A stretch of DNA of 64,000 nt, taken from positions 1 to 64,000 of the IMG/VR virus record IMGVR_UViG_3300025626_001351. The stretch is one strand, 5' to 3'. Of the stretch, positions 8,247-16,935 are shown one piece after another. The stretch is from a virus. The notes below the pieces were generated by a model. That model searched no databases. It was not told the origin of the DNA and was given only the letters and a program-made list of their open reading frames with translations. The translations under genes and the position numbers were made by a program. Position 1 is the first letter of the stretch. Each line of letters starts with the position of its first letter.

Positions 8247-8828
8247 CTATATATTAGTATTTTTAAAATATATGTCAGCGTGACTTGATGCAATCTTGGC
8301 TATACTTGTCTGTTCAAATCCAACTGATTTAAGAAAACTGACTACATCTTCGGCTAACTTTTGACCCTTATACCATTCTTCGTATTCACATTCACATTTT
8401 ATATGATGTGTTTTTTTTAATATTTCTTTAGCTCCTTGTAAGATTTCATACTCAGAACCCTGTGTATCCATTTTGAGAAAGTCTATATGAGATAAATGTC
8501 CTAATACATTGTCCATTGTATCCGCGTTAACCTGTATTTTCTTGTAATTTATCAAATCTCGTCTATTTAAAACAGCAGTATTTGGTTCTCTTAATGACGA
8601 ACAATTTCTTTTTTGAGTTAGATAAAAGTCAAAAGTTCCTTTTTTGTCCGATAATGCTGTATCATATATTGTGATATTATTGTGATTTCCATACTTGTTA
8701 TTCAGGTCACTATAAAAGTCAGGATGACATTCGAATAAATATATTTCATCTTTGTTAATATCGTCAACACCATAACTTGAAGCAGGAAATCCAGATGCGC
8801 CTACATCTACTATAATTCTTTTATCCAT
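8247..8828 (-). CDS. FkbM-family SAM methyltransferase
   Basis: About 193 residues from the ATG at 8828 (8-nt overlap; an ATG at 8840 is also in frame). SAM-binding motif I is VDVGASGF, followed by an acidic strand end YLFECHPDF, ALSDKKGTFDFY, and the FkbM signature FLKMDTQGSEYEILQGA. FkbM enzymes commonly O-methylate sugars or sugar-like moieties, which would cap or decorate the glycan made by this cluster. Length is normal for the minimal FkbM domain. Confidence 0.87.
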   Translation of the reverse strand: MDKRIIVDVGASGFPASSYGVDDINKDEIYLFECHPDFYSDLNNKYGNHNNITIYDTALSDKKGTFDFYLTQKRNCSSLREPNTAVLNRRDLINYKKIQVNADTMDNVLGHLSHIDFLKMDTQGSEYEILQGAKEILKKTHHIKCECEYEEWYKGQKLAEDVVSFLKSVGFEQTSIAKIASSHADIYFKNTNI

Positions 8829-9222
8829 TTGTGATTTCATTAAATTGTTTCAAAGTTTGTTCCCATGATTCAAACCTAATTCCTCTGTCATCTATATAAC
8901 AGAGTGCTCTTGGTTTTTCACAAGTTATTTCCTTTATATAAGTATCAATCTCATATTTAGTTAACCACTCCCAAATTAACTCTTCTCCACTTTTTCCATT
9001 TACAAGTGGTCTATCTGGTTTTACTTTAGCAGTAAATAAAACTATATCATACCCTTCAGATTTAAACCATTTGATAGCTTCGATTGAACCTTCAATTGGT
9101 GGGTCATATACAGTTCCATCGTGAAATCCTTTTGAATTACCATGAACAACTCCATCAAAGTCTATTGCAACTTGATGATTATTTTCGTGGTGTTGTAATT
9201 TATCGTAATCTGTTATTATCAT
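8821..9222 (-). CDS. HAD-superfamily phosphatase-like protein
   Basis: About 133 residues from the ATG at 9222, chosen because it overlaps the upstream TGA by 4 nt (ATGA). HAD motif I is AIDFDGVV with the nucleophile/acid Asp pair, motif II is VLFTAK, and a motif IV-like CYIDDRGIRF ends the core. Small phage HAD proteins dephosphorylate sugars, nucleotides or polynucleotide ends. In this operon a sugar-phosphate phosphatase step, such as in ulosonic-acid synthesis, is plausible but unproven. Confidence 0.78.
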   Translation of the reverse strand: MIITDYDKLQHHENNHQVAIDFDGVVHGNSKGFHDGTVYDPPIEGSIEAIKWFKSEGYDIVLFTAKVKPDRPLVNGKSGEELIWEWLTKYEIDTYIKEITCEKPRALCYIDDRGIRFESWEQTLKQFNEITNG

Positions 9223-10040
9223 AATACTGCTCTTCCTTTCATTTGTTCCCAATCTCTATGTTTTCTAACGTTGTTGTTAGTTTCTTGAACTGCACATAGT
9301 ACATTGTCAATTGTGTTTAAGTTCTCACTTAAATAAAGTATTGCTGCTAAATCTTTTGGCAAACAATGTCCACCAAATCCAAAATCCCCATCTGGCCCTG
9401 GTACATTCCAATGAGATTTTCCTAACCTATCATCTAATGTTGCATATTCTACAACTTTATCATAATCAACATTGAGTTCATTACACAATGAATACATTTC
9501 GTTTGCGAATGATACTTTAGTAGCTAAAAATGTATTAGTTAAATACTTCACCATCTCAGCATGAGTTGAATCTGTTTTGATTATATGTGCCTTTGGGAAT
9601 ACTTTTGAAAATATAGTTTTCAATTCAGTAGTTGCAGGTCTTACACCACCTAATATAATTCTATCTTGGTTCTCATAATCAGATACAGCATTTGCCTCTG
9701 TTAAGAACTCTGGATTAAATACTACACTCATGTTTGGGTATAGTGAGTTTAATCTAGCAGTTGTACCAGGTGATACAGTTGATTTAATTACCACAGTCTT
9801 TGTAATACCAAATTCAAAACATCTTTTGATTACAGATTCTACTAAAGAAGTATCACAACTACCATCTGATTTCATTGGAGTTGGTAAACACACAAATACA
9901 ATTTTGTTATCTAATGTTTCTTGTTCAGATGAATTACATTTAGATGAATCTAAGTCATATGTTGAGATATCATAGTAATTTTTAAACTTTTGGTAAACTG
10001 CATTACCAACAAACCCTTGTCCTATAATCCCTATTTCCAT
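9219..10040 (-). CDS. UDP-glucose/GDP-mannose dehydrogenase-like, short form
   Basis: 273 residues. The N-terminal Rossmann motif is GIIGQGFVGNAV; VFVCLPTPMKSDGSCD, STVSPGTT and NPEFLTEA follow as in UDP-glucose dehydrogenases. The catalytic cysteine region GFGGHCLPKDL (near 219-229) is intact. Typical enzymes run to about 390-450 residues; this one stops after the central helix domain and lacks the C-terminal UDP-binding domain. It may still oxidise an NDP-sugar as a minimal form, or act on another substrate. It overlaps the following HAD gene (4 nt) and the preceding fusion gene (10 nt). Confidence 0.82.
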   Translation of the reverse strand: MEIGIIGQGFVGNAVYQKFKNYYDISTYDLDSSKCNSSEQETLDNKIVFVCLPTPMKSDGSCDTSLVESVIKRCFEFGITKTVVIKSTVSPGTTARLNSLYPNMSVVFNPEFLTEANAVSDYENQDRIILGGVRPATTELKTIFSKVFPKAHIIKTDSTHAEMVKYLTNTFLATKVSFANEMYSLCNELNVDYDKVVEYATLDDRLGKSHWNVPGPDGDFGFGGHCLPKDLAAILYLSENLNTIDNVLCAVQETNNNVRKHRDWEQMKGRAVL

Positions 10041-11785
10041 GATGTTACCATTGTTTCAACGATTTCAATATCTCCTGGATAGTCTACTGCGTGTGATACA
10101 CTGTCAACCATTACCATTTTTACTTTATGTCCCATCTCTATAAATCTATCAATCTCAATATCTTCTTCAAATTCGAGTGGTGTCTTTTTACCATAATCGG
10201 CAAAGTCTTTTAGATGTTCTCTGTTGAATCCATAGATACAAACTTGTTTTAGTGGATTATTAGTCTTACCCTGCTTTGTTCCTGGTAACGGACTTCTTGA
10301 ACACCAAATCAACTCATCATTTAAATTTGTGATTACTTTTGGTATTTTTGGGTCTTCAATATCTTCATGTGGATTCAAGTAAGCCATACAATTTATTATA
10401 TGGTCAGGATAATCCATCTTAGCTTGAATAACCTTATCAATGTCTTTTGGTGATAACATAGGTTCATCACCTTGAACATTAATAATAAAATCTGCGTCTA
10501 TTTCCATTGCTGCTTCTGCAACTCTATCTGTACCTGTTGGACATTCGTCTGAGGTTAAGATTACGTTTAAACCATTGTTTTTTGCAACATCAACTATTTC
10601 CTCGTTTTCTGTTGCTATGTAAATATTATCTTTACCTACCATTGATTTTTGACATAATTCAGCGACCCAAAGAATCATTTCTTTTCCATGAATCATTGCA
10701 AGAGGTTTACCAGGAAATCTTGATGATTTATATCTCGCTGGAATAACGATAGCAACTTTAGGTTTTGTAACCTCTTCAAGTTTGGTACTATCAAATGATT
10801 GTGGGTCTGATATATCAAGTAGTACATCTTGTATTCTATTAGGATGTAGGAATGATTGTTGTAAATTTTGTGGATATAATGGGTGAATGTGTTTTAACCC
10901 ACTAACCATATAGTTGTGTGTAAAGCCCCATTTGTATTTTTCCATCAAAGGATTCATCCAATCAGATATAACCTTTTGTAAGGGTTTACAATCGTATGAC
11001 CCCATACCCTCACCATACTGAAAATATGTGACGAGTTGTTCAGTCTTTACATTTCCGACACCCCTACCCATTCCAAGTAAAGTACCATCCAACCAATATG
11101 CTCCTTCAGAGTAACCAGCAAGACAATTAGCAAAAGCAAGACCAAGATTATCATGTGTGTGAATACCAATTGAATCAGAGCCTTTAAACAACTCAACTAT
11201 TTCCTTTGTTGTATCAGGTGTCAATGCTCCATACGAGTCGGCAAAGTATAATGCCAATGGTTCTAATGTATTCATAGCTACGACAAACTCAGAAATCTTT
11301 CTATATTCTAATAAAGAAATACCCATTAAGTTTATTATTAATGAATATCCTTTAGATTTAATATATTTACCGATTTCGACAGAATGGTCTAACTCCGAAT
11401 ATTTTATAGCTAGACGACAAATGTCAAATGGTGAATCTTTACTATCGTGGATAACGTCATCAATCAAAGAGAAATCTACTTCATCGTTTTTTATGAAATC
11501 TTTAGCATCAATCATAAATGCTAATTGTAAATTCACCGGCTTTCTATAATCTAATACTTCCCAAATGAACCTATCGTTACACTTACGATATTTACCACCC
11601 TTAACAGGTGACTTGTAACCCATCTCCATTACTCCGACTCCCGAAAGTTGAAGGGCTTGAACTAATTCTTTGACCATTTGAGTTTCAAAGTTCCAATTGG
11701 TGTAATAACCACCATCTCTTAATGTACAATCTAATATCATAGGAAATTTGTTAAAATTTTCTTTCGAACACACGATTCGTTCCAA
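10031..11785 (-). CDS. Fusion: DRE-TIM aldolase domain + CMP-sugar (KdsB-like) cytidylyltransferase
   Basis: 584 residues. Residues about 15-275 form an HMGL-like/DRE-TIM barrel: ILDCTLRDGGYYTNW supplies the metal-binding Asp and catalytic Arg, with IGIHTHDNLGLAF as the HxH-type metal motif, as in 4-hydroxy-2-oxovalerate aldolases. Residues about 345-584 form a CMP-KDO synthetase-like domain: VAIVIPARYKSSRFPGKPL (CTP loop), TSDECPTGTDRVAEA and NVQGDEPML. The simplest reading is synthesis of a 2-keto-3-deoxy sugar acid by pyruvate aldol chemistry and activation to CMP-sugar by one polypeptide. Domain calls are firm; the joint pathway is inference. Confidence 0.85.
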   Translation of the reverse strand: MERIVCSKENFNKFPMILDCTLRDGGYYTNWNFETQMVKELVQALQLSGVGVMEMGYKSPVKGGKYRKCNDRFIWEVLDYRKPVNLQLAFMIDAKDFIKNDEVDFSLIDDVIHDSKDSPFDICRLAIKYSELDHSVEIGKYIKSKGYSLIINLMGISLLEYRKISEFVVAMNTLEPLALYFADSYGALTPDTTKEIVELFKGSDSIGIHTHDNLGLAFANCLAGYSEGAYWLDGTLLGMGRGVGNVKTEQLVTYFQYGEGMGSYDCKPLQKVISDWMNPLMEKYKWGFTHNYMVSGLKHIHPLYPQNLQQSFLHPNRIQDVLLDISDPQSFDSTKLEEVTKPKVAIVIPARYKSSRFPGKPLAMIHGKEMILWVAELCQKSMVGKDNIYIATENEEIVDVAKNNGLNVILTSDECPTGTDRVAEAAMEIDADFIINVQGDEPMLSPKDIDKVIQAKMDYPDHIINCMAYLNPHEDIEDPKIPKVITNLNDELIWCSRSPLPGTKQGKTNNPLKQVCIYGFNREHLKDFADYGKKTPLEFEEDIEIDRFIEMGHKVKMVMVDSVSHAVDYPGDIEIVETMVTSWK

Positions 11786-11793
11786 AACGTGGG

Positions 11794-12417
11794 TTACACG
11801 AGGGTATCGTAATATTCATTTTGTTTTTCTTGTTTAGCTATATTCTTATGGTGATATAATGCCAACCCCTCATCCCATGGTAAGTTTGACATAGTTTGGT
11901 AACCATCGAGTTTCTCGTGTACCTTGTTTATCCAACGAATATTATCTGAGTTTTTGTATAGTCTCCATTGAGGGTCTGGCCAATTAACCCAACCCTTTTC
12001 GTCTACCTTCCAACCCCATTTCTGAATATGAGAATCTGTTAAACCATCTACTGTATTTACTCTTGGGACTAAAATTACATCCATTGAGTTTGCTTCAAGT
12101 ATATCTGAAAGGTTTGTGATTAGAATCTCATTTGGAATCTCATCTGCATCAATTTGGAATATCCAATCACCATTACACAAATCTGTAAGTTTATTCTTCC
12201 AATTAGCAAAGTGTCCATCAAACTCCCCACCATGCCAACTGAACTCAGCATTAACTGATTTTGCTCTTAGGAAATCTTCTACTGATTTAGAACCATTTTT
12301 AGAATCGTATAGAACTACGATTTCATCTTCAGCTCTAATATACTTTTGTAAGAATGGTATGAGTTTTTGTATTTCTACAAACTCATTACATACTGTTATT
12401 GCGTAACTTATTTTCAT
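11794..12417 (-). CDS. GT2 glycosyltransferase
   Basis: 207 residues, a compact GT-A domain: SYAITVCNEFVEIQKL at the N-terminus, DEIVVLYDSKNGS, and GDWIFQIDADEIPNE with the DxD metal motif near 109-111. The C-terminal WRLYKN and VHEKL resemble WaaE/KdtX and SunS-like enzymes, often used for LPS-core or glycopeptide sugar transfer. It is the gene upstream of the aldolase-cytidylyltransferase fusion in the same transcript. Confidence 0.85.
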   Translation of the reverse strand: MKISYAITVCNEFVEIQKLIPFLQKYIRAEDEIVVLYDSKNGSKSVEDFLRAKSVNAEFSWHGGEFDGHFANWKNKLTDLCNGDWIFQIDADEIPNEILITNLSDILEANSMDVILVPRVNTVDGLTDSHIQKWGWKVDEKGWVNWPDPQWRLYKNSDNIRWINKVHEKLDGYQTMSNLPWDEGLALYHHKNIAKQEKQNEYYDTLV

Positions 12418-12421
12418 ATTT

Positions 12422-12931
12422 TTATACTATTGGTGTATCTTGATTTGTTTCTAAATTAACGTCATCTTTTCTAACTTGTGCTTCTCTACGTTGAACTGCT
12501 TTAGGGGCTATGACATCATGGACTCCATAATCATAGTTGTAAACAGTAACAGTAGATATGTTTTTCTCAACTAAAGTTCTGTAACCTGGTTGGAGTTTTT
12601 TGTTTCTGATTTTTCCTAAATAGAATTGTTTTGAACTTTCATCCAATTGTAATTTAGTTAAGTCTAGCTTTTTGATTCGTGGAGTTTTACTATTGACTTC
12701 CATTAAATCTTCAGCTAATTTAATCATTTGTGCTGGTGGTATATGTTTTAAATCTAAACAATGGAAATATGTTTTAAATGCAGGTTGAAGAATAAATACG
12801 AAATAGTCTCTTGATTTACCATCCACTTTCTTGTACCTAATCTTAGCCACCATACCACGTTCCAACTTTGATTTTGACAACCGAGTTGGGTCAGCTAAAT
12901 TACTTCTATGTCTACTTGTAAAATCTGCCAT
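12422..12931 (-). CDS. Hypothetical protein
   Basis: 169 residues, basic, no signal peptide or membrane helix. The segment ERGMVAKIRYKK...DYFVFILQP (about 24-51) looks like a small beta-barrel. The C-terminal part (KLQPGYRTLVEKN, TVTVYNYD) also appears beta-rich, and the last 25 residues are polar and probably disordered. It lies between two glycosyltransferases, overlapping one by a single base. I do not recognise a family and assign no function. Confidence 0.6.
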   Translation of the reverse strand: MADFTSRHRSNLADPTRLSKSKLERGMVAKIRYKKVDGKSRDYFVFILQPAFKTYFHCLDLKHIPPAQMIKLAEDLMEVNSKTPRIKKLDLTKLQLDESSKQFYLGKIRNKKLQPGYRTLVEKNISTVTVYNYDYGVHDVIAPKAVQRREAQVRKDDVNLETNQDTPIV

Positions 12932-14199
12932 TACTTCTTCTTCAATTTAGGTAGTTTTAGTCCAACTTGTTTAGGGCCCTCACCTACTTTATTGTTAGTA
13001 AGTATTTCACCTAATTTAGTTGACATCAATTCTTTGGTAAAATTAGTCTTTACATAGTGTCTGTTTTTACGAGACCTTTCAACACATTTCTTGTATTGTT
13101 CATATACTAATTTCATTGTACCACTAGCTTTTCCATAATCGATAGTAAACCATTTAGACCCATCGATAATCCATTTATTTTGAGCAGACTTGTGAACAGG
13201 TTCTAATTGTCCATCAATCAAGAAGTTAAAATCTTTGTTCAAGAAATCAACATGACCTGACCAAGCTCCTGCTATAATAGGTTTACCACTCATACAAGCT
13301 TCTAACAATGGTCTCCCAAATCCCTCACCCCTTGTATATGAAACGTGAGCTTTCACTTTTGGATGATTGTATAATGAATTCATTTCTGAATCTGTTAAGT
13401 CCCCATCAAGGATATAGATATTTGGTAACTTACTACCACCAACTTGCTCTCGTATCATGTCAACACGTTTTTGTATCTCATGTACATTTGTAATAGATGG
13501 AGCGACTATTGATGTTTTAAGTATCAATGCCGGTTGTACTTTTTTGTTTTTAAATGTAGTTAAGAATGAATGAACCAATGTACTTACATTTTTTCTATCG
13601 TGTCCCATATCACCATTTAACCAATGACCTACAAATAAGAAACAAAAACTCTCCTTTATATTAGATAACTCTTTATTAATAGTTTCGTCAATTGGAGTTT
13701 TATTATTATATACGTTGGTGTCAAATCCTTCAAATAAAACTTGTACGGGTTTTTCTAATCTTAACTCACCAATCTTTTGGTTTGTCTTCTCATTTACTTT
13801 ATCGTATACTGCAGTCAATGTTCTAGCTGAATGTTCCGATGATACAAGATTTAAATCCATCCTATTACATCCCTCAATGAACTCATACGATGCATCGGTA
13901 GTTTCTATTACAGCTGATACACCAATATTAAAATGACCTACTGCTTGAAACTCTGATGGGATTGTAATCTGAATCCATATATCTGGTTTAGTTTCCATCT
14001 TAGGTAAGAATCTACCTATAAGGTCTTGGTCATCTTTCGTCAATGCGTTTTGAGGTGTTGACCCCCATCGTTGTGGTAGGATTTTAATATCCCACTCATC
14101 ACCTTTTTGTTCTATAAGAGCTCTTACGAAATCTCTACTTCTTGAACCATACCCACTTCTTGTAGCTATGGGACAACTAACTATACATAACTTTTTCAT
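12931..14199 (-). CDS. GT4-like glycosyltransferase (GT-B fold)
   Basis: 422 residues. The N-terminus carries a GT-B opening (CIVSCPIATRSGYGSRSRDFV). The C-terminal donor domain has FVGHWL, IYILDGDLTDSEMNSLY and the EX7E-like site SYTRGEGFGRPLLEACMSG near 288-306, typical of GT4. The extreme C-terminus is Lys-rich (KLPKLKKK). It is followed within 4 nt of its own start by a second GT4 gene upstream, suggesting consecutive transfer steps. Confidence 0.85.
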   Translation of the reverse strand: MKKLCIVSCPIATRSGYGSRSRDFVRALIEQKGDEWDIKILPQRWGSTPQNALTKDDQDLIGRFLPKMETKPDIWIQITIPSEFQAVGHFNIGVSAVIETTDASYEFIEGCNRMDLNLVSSEHSARTLTAVYDKVNEKTNQKIGELRLEKPVQVLFEGFDTNVYNNKTPIDETINKELSNIKESFCFLFVGHWLNGDMGHDRKNVSTLVHSFLTTFKNKKVQPALILKTSIVAPSITNVHEIQKRVDMIREQVGGSKLPNIYILDGDLTDSEMNSLYNHPKVKAHVSYTRGEGFGRPLLEACMSGKPIIAGAWSGHVDFLNKDFNFLIDGQLEPVHKSAQNKWIIDGSKWFTIDYGKASGTMKLVYEQYKKCVERSRKNRHYVKTNFTKELMSTKLGEILTNNKVGEGPKQVGLKLPKLKKK

Positions 14200-14202
14200 A
14201 TC

Positions 14203-15648
14203 TTATATCTTGTGTATATCAAATCTTTTTCTTGGTTTCCAATTACTAAAACATCCTTCAATAGCATCGATGAATTTCTCACCCATTCTTTCTGAAGCCA
14301 TATCACCTTCACCAATGACATATTCGTGTCCTAATAATCCACATTTTGTTCTTTCTTCCGCTTCCATATTCATCCAATAATCAATAGCATCAGTTATATC
14401 TTTATGACTTGCTCTGTCATCAAATATGTATGGTGTCATAGGTGAACCTTGTAGTGATAAATTTGATGGCCACACCGGCTTCACCCACTCACCCCAAGTC
14501 AGTTCATCTATAATTGGACTATCTTTGTCATGTAAAGAACCAATATCTACATAATCATCAGCTGTTAGATATTCCCATTGTTCATTCATACCTTTGGGAG
14601 CAACATTCCATTTGAATCCACATTGGTCTTGTAATCCACCTGTGACATTAACTACTATTGGAGTACCTGCTCTCATTGCTTCACAACTTGCGAGACCAAA
14701 TCCTTCATTAGATGCTATGTTCAAACAAATATCAGCTGAGTTGTACATTATATTTAGTTCTTCTGTACTATATTTTTTGTTGGTAAATTTGTAATCACCA
14801 TACTCACCTATCATTTTAACTACTTCAGCGATATCCGTACCATTATCATCTACTGGTTGTGTATGTAATACTAAAACACATTTCTTGTCAGGATGTCGTT
14901 TAGCAAAGTTACTAAATGATAATACTAAGTCACCTGGCATTTTTCTACGAATGTTTCTATTATTCCAAATGGCTACAAAGTCATGGTCTTGAATCCCAAG
15001 GTCTTTTTTAAACTTAACTACTGATTCATCATTCGCGTCTAATGGTTTGAATAATGGTGATACTCCATGTGGAATATATTTGTATGCCCAATCTTCTTTT
15101 ACCATATTATACTTATCGAGTACACGTTTGTTGATACCATATGTTTGCTTTGAAATACCAACAAGTAAATCACAACTAGCATAAAATGGTGCATTCCATT
15201 GTGGGTCAGGTATTGAATCCCAAATGTTATAGTACATAATAGGACATATTTGTCTTACCTCGTTCTCCATTTCATATAACCATCTCCAAAATCTTGGGTC
15301 GGTAAAATGTAGAATAGCATCTGGCTTTTCAATATTAATTAATTCTCTTAAAACTTCAGGATTACCATACCCAGTATGAGCATATATTTTAAGATTTGCA
15401 TCTTTAATACCATGACTTTTTCTGACATCTTCCGATATATCAAATACCTTACCATGTTCAGGATGTTTTAAAGCTGCACCTAATTGTACCCAATCATACT
15501 TATGAAGGGTTGAAATTACAATTTCTTTTGATTGTGTAGCTATACCACTATGTAATCTGAGGTCATCCGATAAAAGTAATATCTTTGGCTTTTTCGGAGA
15601 ATTCGGGTCTACTTTTTTAAGAGTAGGTAGTTTTATCTTATCATTCAT
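14203..15648 (-). CDS. GT4-like glycosyltransferase (GT-B fold)
   Basis: 481 residues. The N-terminal acceptor domain opens with KILLLSDDLRLHSGIATQSK. The donor domain has FVAIWNNRNIRRKMPGDLV, then YNSADICLNIASNEGFG followed by LASCEAMRAGTPIVV, the GT4 E-x7-E site. The protein begins MNDKIKLPTLKKVDPNS; its LPTLKK resembles the LPKLKK tail of the next GT4, hinting at a shared interaction motif. It is the first gene after a 46-nt gap that holds an AT box (15672-15679). Confidence 0.87.
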   Translation of the reverse strand: MNDKIKLPTLKKVDPNSPKKPKILLLSDDLRLHSGIATQSKEIVISTLHKYDWVQLGAALKHPEHGKVFDISEDVRKSHGIKDANLKIYAHTGYGNPEVLRELINIEKPDAILHFTDPRFWRWLYEMENEVRQICPIMYYNIWDSIPDPQWNAPFYASCDLLVGISKQTYGINKRVLDKYNMVKEDWAYKYIPHGVSPLFKPLDANDESVVKFKKDLGIQDHDFVAIWNNRNIRRKMPGDLVLSFSNFAKRHPDKKCVLVLHTQPVDDNGTDIAEVVKMIGEYGDYKFTNKKYSTEELNIMYNSADICLNIASNEGFGLASCEAMRAGTPIVVNVTGGLQDQCGFKWNVAPKGMNEQWEYLTADDYVDIGSLHDKDSPIIDELTWGEWVKPVWPSNLSLQGSPMTPYIFDDRASHKDITDAIDYWMNMEAEERTKCGLLGHEYVIGEGDMASERMGEKFIDAIEGCFSNWKPRKRFDIHKI

Positions 15649-15671
15649 TCGTAACTCGTTCTTTTATTTAA

Positions 15672-15679
15672 TATAAATA
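15672..15679 (-). promoter_or_regulatory. Candidate AT box before GT4 gene
   Basis: Coding strand GTATATTTATATTAAA in the 46-nt gap between the cupin and GT4 genes. It could start a separate transcript for the lower glycan cluster; chance occurrence in AT-rich DNA is possible. Confidence 0.3.
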
Positions 15680-15694
15680 TACAAAAAATAATTA

Positions 15695-16039
15695 TTAAAT
15701 CCTATTATATTCATCTGAAATTCTGACTATATCATCTTCTCCAAAGTAAGTACCAGTTTGTACTTCTATGAACTCCACAATCTCATCTGTTTCATTCCAT
15801 GCTCTATGCCTAGAACCTAATGGTATTTTTATACTTTCACCATACGACCTAAATACTTTTTCGTCATCTAATATAATTGTTAGATTACCTTTTGTAACAA
15901 TCCAATTCTCTTGTCGTTTATGGTGGTATTGGTACGATAATTTTTGGTTTGGATTTACCGTAATCTTTTTTACTTTACATTCAGTCCAATCATAAAGTAT
16001 TTCATATTTACCCCAAGGTCTTTCTTCTATTTTTCTCAT
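15695..16039 (-). CDS. Cupin: mannose-6-phosphate isomerase type II C-terminal-like
   Basis: 114 residues. ERPWGKYEIL at the N-terminus, then VNPNQKLSYQYHHKRQENWIV and GSRHRAWNETD match the MannoseP_isomer cupin found at the C-terminus of bifunctional ManC/AlgA enzymes. Metal-binding histidines (YHHKR) are present. As a free-standing domain it would interconvert fructose-6-P and mannose-6-P or a related sugar phosphate. It feeds naturally into the downstream nucleotide-sugar genes. It overlaps the preceding gene by 4 nt. Confidence 0.87.
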   Translation of the reverse strand: MRKIEERPWGKYEILYDWTECKVKKITVNPNQKLSYQYHHKRQENWIVTKGNLTIILDDEKVFRSYGESIKIPLGSRHRAWNETDEIVEFIEVQTGTYFGEDDIVRISDEYNRI

Positions 16040-16431
16040 TGTACAAATTTAGCAGTTTTACCCCACTTAGTCAATAATCGTTTGAAGTGATTAAATTCAT
16101 TTCTTTTGATTTCACCAAAGTGTACTATCTTATCAGCATTATGAACGATACAATCATATTGATGAAGGGGTTGTGTTGGGTGATATGGTTTACCATAATA
16201 ATCATCTTCCATTCCGCTGTAAAGTGATGTTGGTGTACTAGCAGCATTATACTCTATATACTTTGCACCCATCTCTAATGAATATTTACGAACCCACTTT
16301 TCAATACCATTCTTATTTCCTCGTGTAACTATAATTAAATCATCACCGAATTTACTTTTTAAGTTGAAGATGAGGTCTTTTATCTCACCTCTCTTTTCAT
16401 ACTTCTCGTCCCCTATTAACGCTATCCTCAT
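16036..16431 (-). CDS. SLOG/Rossmann-like nucleotide-binding protein
   Basis: About 132 residues from MRIALIGDEKY (ATG 16431); the open frame extends upstream to 16530 but that part is basic and overlaps the previous gene. The opening strand-loop, IIVTRGNKNGIEKWVRKYS and GAKYIEYNA near the middle, and DCIVHNADKIVHFGE resemble the DUF2493/YspA branch of the SLOG superfamily, which binds nucleotides or nucleotide sugars. It sits beside the cupin and may belong to sugar metabolism. Moderately sure of fold, not of function. Confidence 0.55.
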   Translation of the reverse strand: MRIALIGDEKYEKRGEIKDLIFNLKSKFGDDLIIVTRGNKNGIEKWVRKYSLEMGAKYIEYNAASTPTSLYSGMEDDYYGKPYHPTQPLHQYDCIVHNADKIVHFGEIKRNEFNHFKRLLTKWGKTAKFVQ

Positions 16432-16933
16432 TTGCTTTAAGTCTCTTTTGAATCTTTTTCCAATACCTTTTAGTTTGCTTCTTTTGTAGTCCTTTCGGCC
16501 CACCATTCCAACACCTGGCGATTTTCTCATATGTACTTTCTTTGTGATAATAATTGTAAATTACATAAAACATTTCAATAGATTTAACCTCATCCCACCT
16601 GTCATCAAGTGTATAAAATTCTTCTGATTTTGTTTTATGTAATAATCTATTTACTTCATTCACCATGATAGGTCGTATTTGAAGTATACCAGCAGCGTTT
16701 TCACCTTTAGCAAATGCATTTGGATTTCCTTCAGATTCTACTAATATCATAGCTTCTATCAAATCACTTACATCCCTTTCAGGAATTGTAAGTAATGTTG
16801 GGATTTCTTTTTCAATTTTTAATTCTATAATTGGCTTTGGAAGTAATGTTATGATTGGTTGATGATATCTTGGAGTTTTACTATTAGAACTTACTAATAA
16901 ACACCCAACTATTCCTATTATTAATAACCTCAT
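16397..16933 (-). CDS. Lytic transglycosylase-like (SLT) exported protein
   Basis: 178 residues. A short hydrophobic N-terminus (MRLLIIGIVGCLLV) could be a signal anchor; IVGC even resembles a lipobox. The catalytic domain (about 55-165) has AMILVESEGNPNAFAKGENA, with Glu in the SLT ES motif, then AGILQI and ARCWNGGPKG, the usual three SLT blocks. It would cleave MurNAc-GlcNAc bonds. It lies between the RecB-type nuclease and glycan genes, far from the amidase, so it is probably a second, membrane-tethered muralytic enzyme rather than the main endolysin. Confidence 0.78.
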   Translation of the reverse strand: MRLLIIGIVGCLLVSSNSKTPRYHQPIITLLPKPIIELKIEKEIPTLLTIPERDVSDLIEAMILVESEGNPNAFAKGENAAGILQIRPIMVNEVNRLLHKTKSEEFYTLDDRWDEVKSIEMFYVIYNYYHKESTYEKIARCWNGGPKGLQKKQTKRYWKKIQKRLKANEDSVNRGREV

Positions 16934-16935
16934 AT

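Noticed and set aside
16432-16530. Upstream extension of the SLOG-like protein
   Set aside because: The added 33 residues are strongly basic and are the shifted reading of the SLT gene's end; the ATG at 16431 begins the Rossmann strand.
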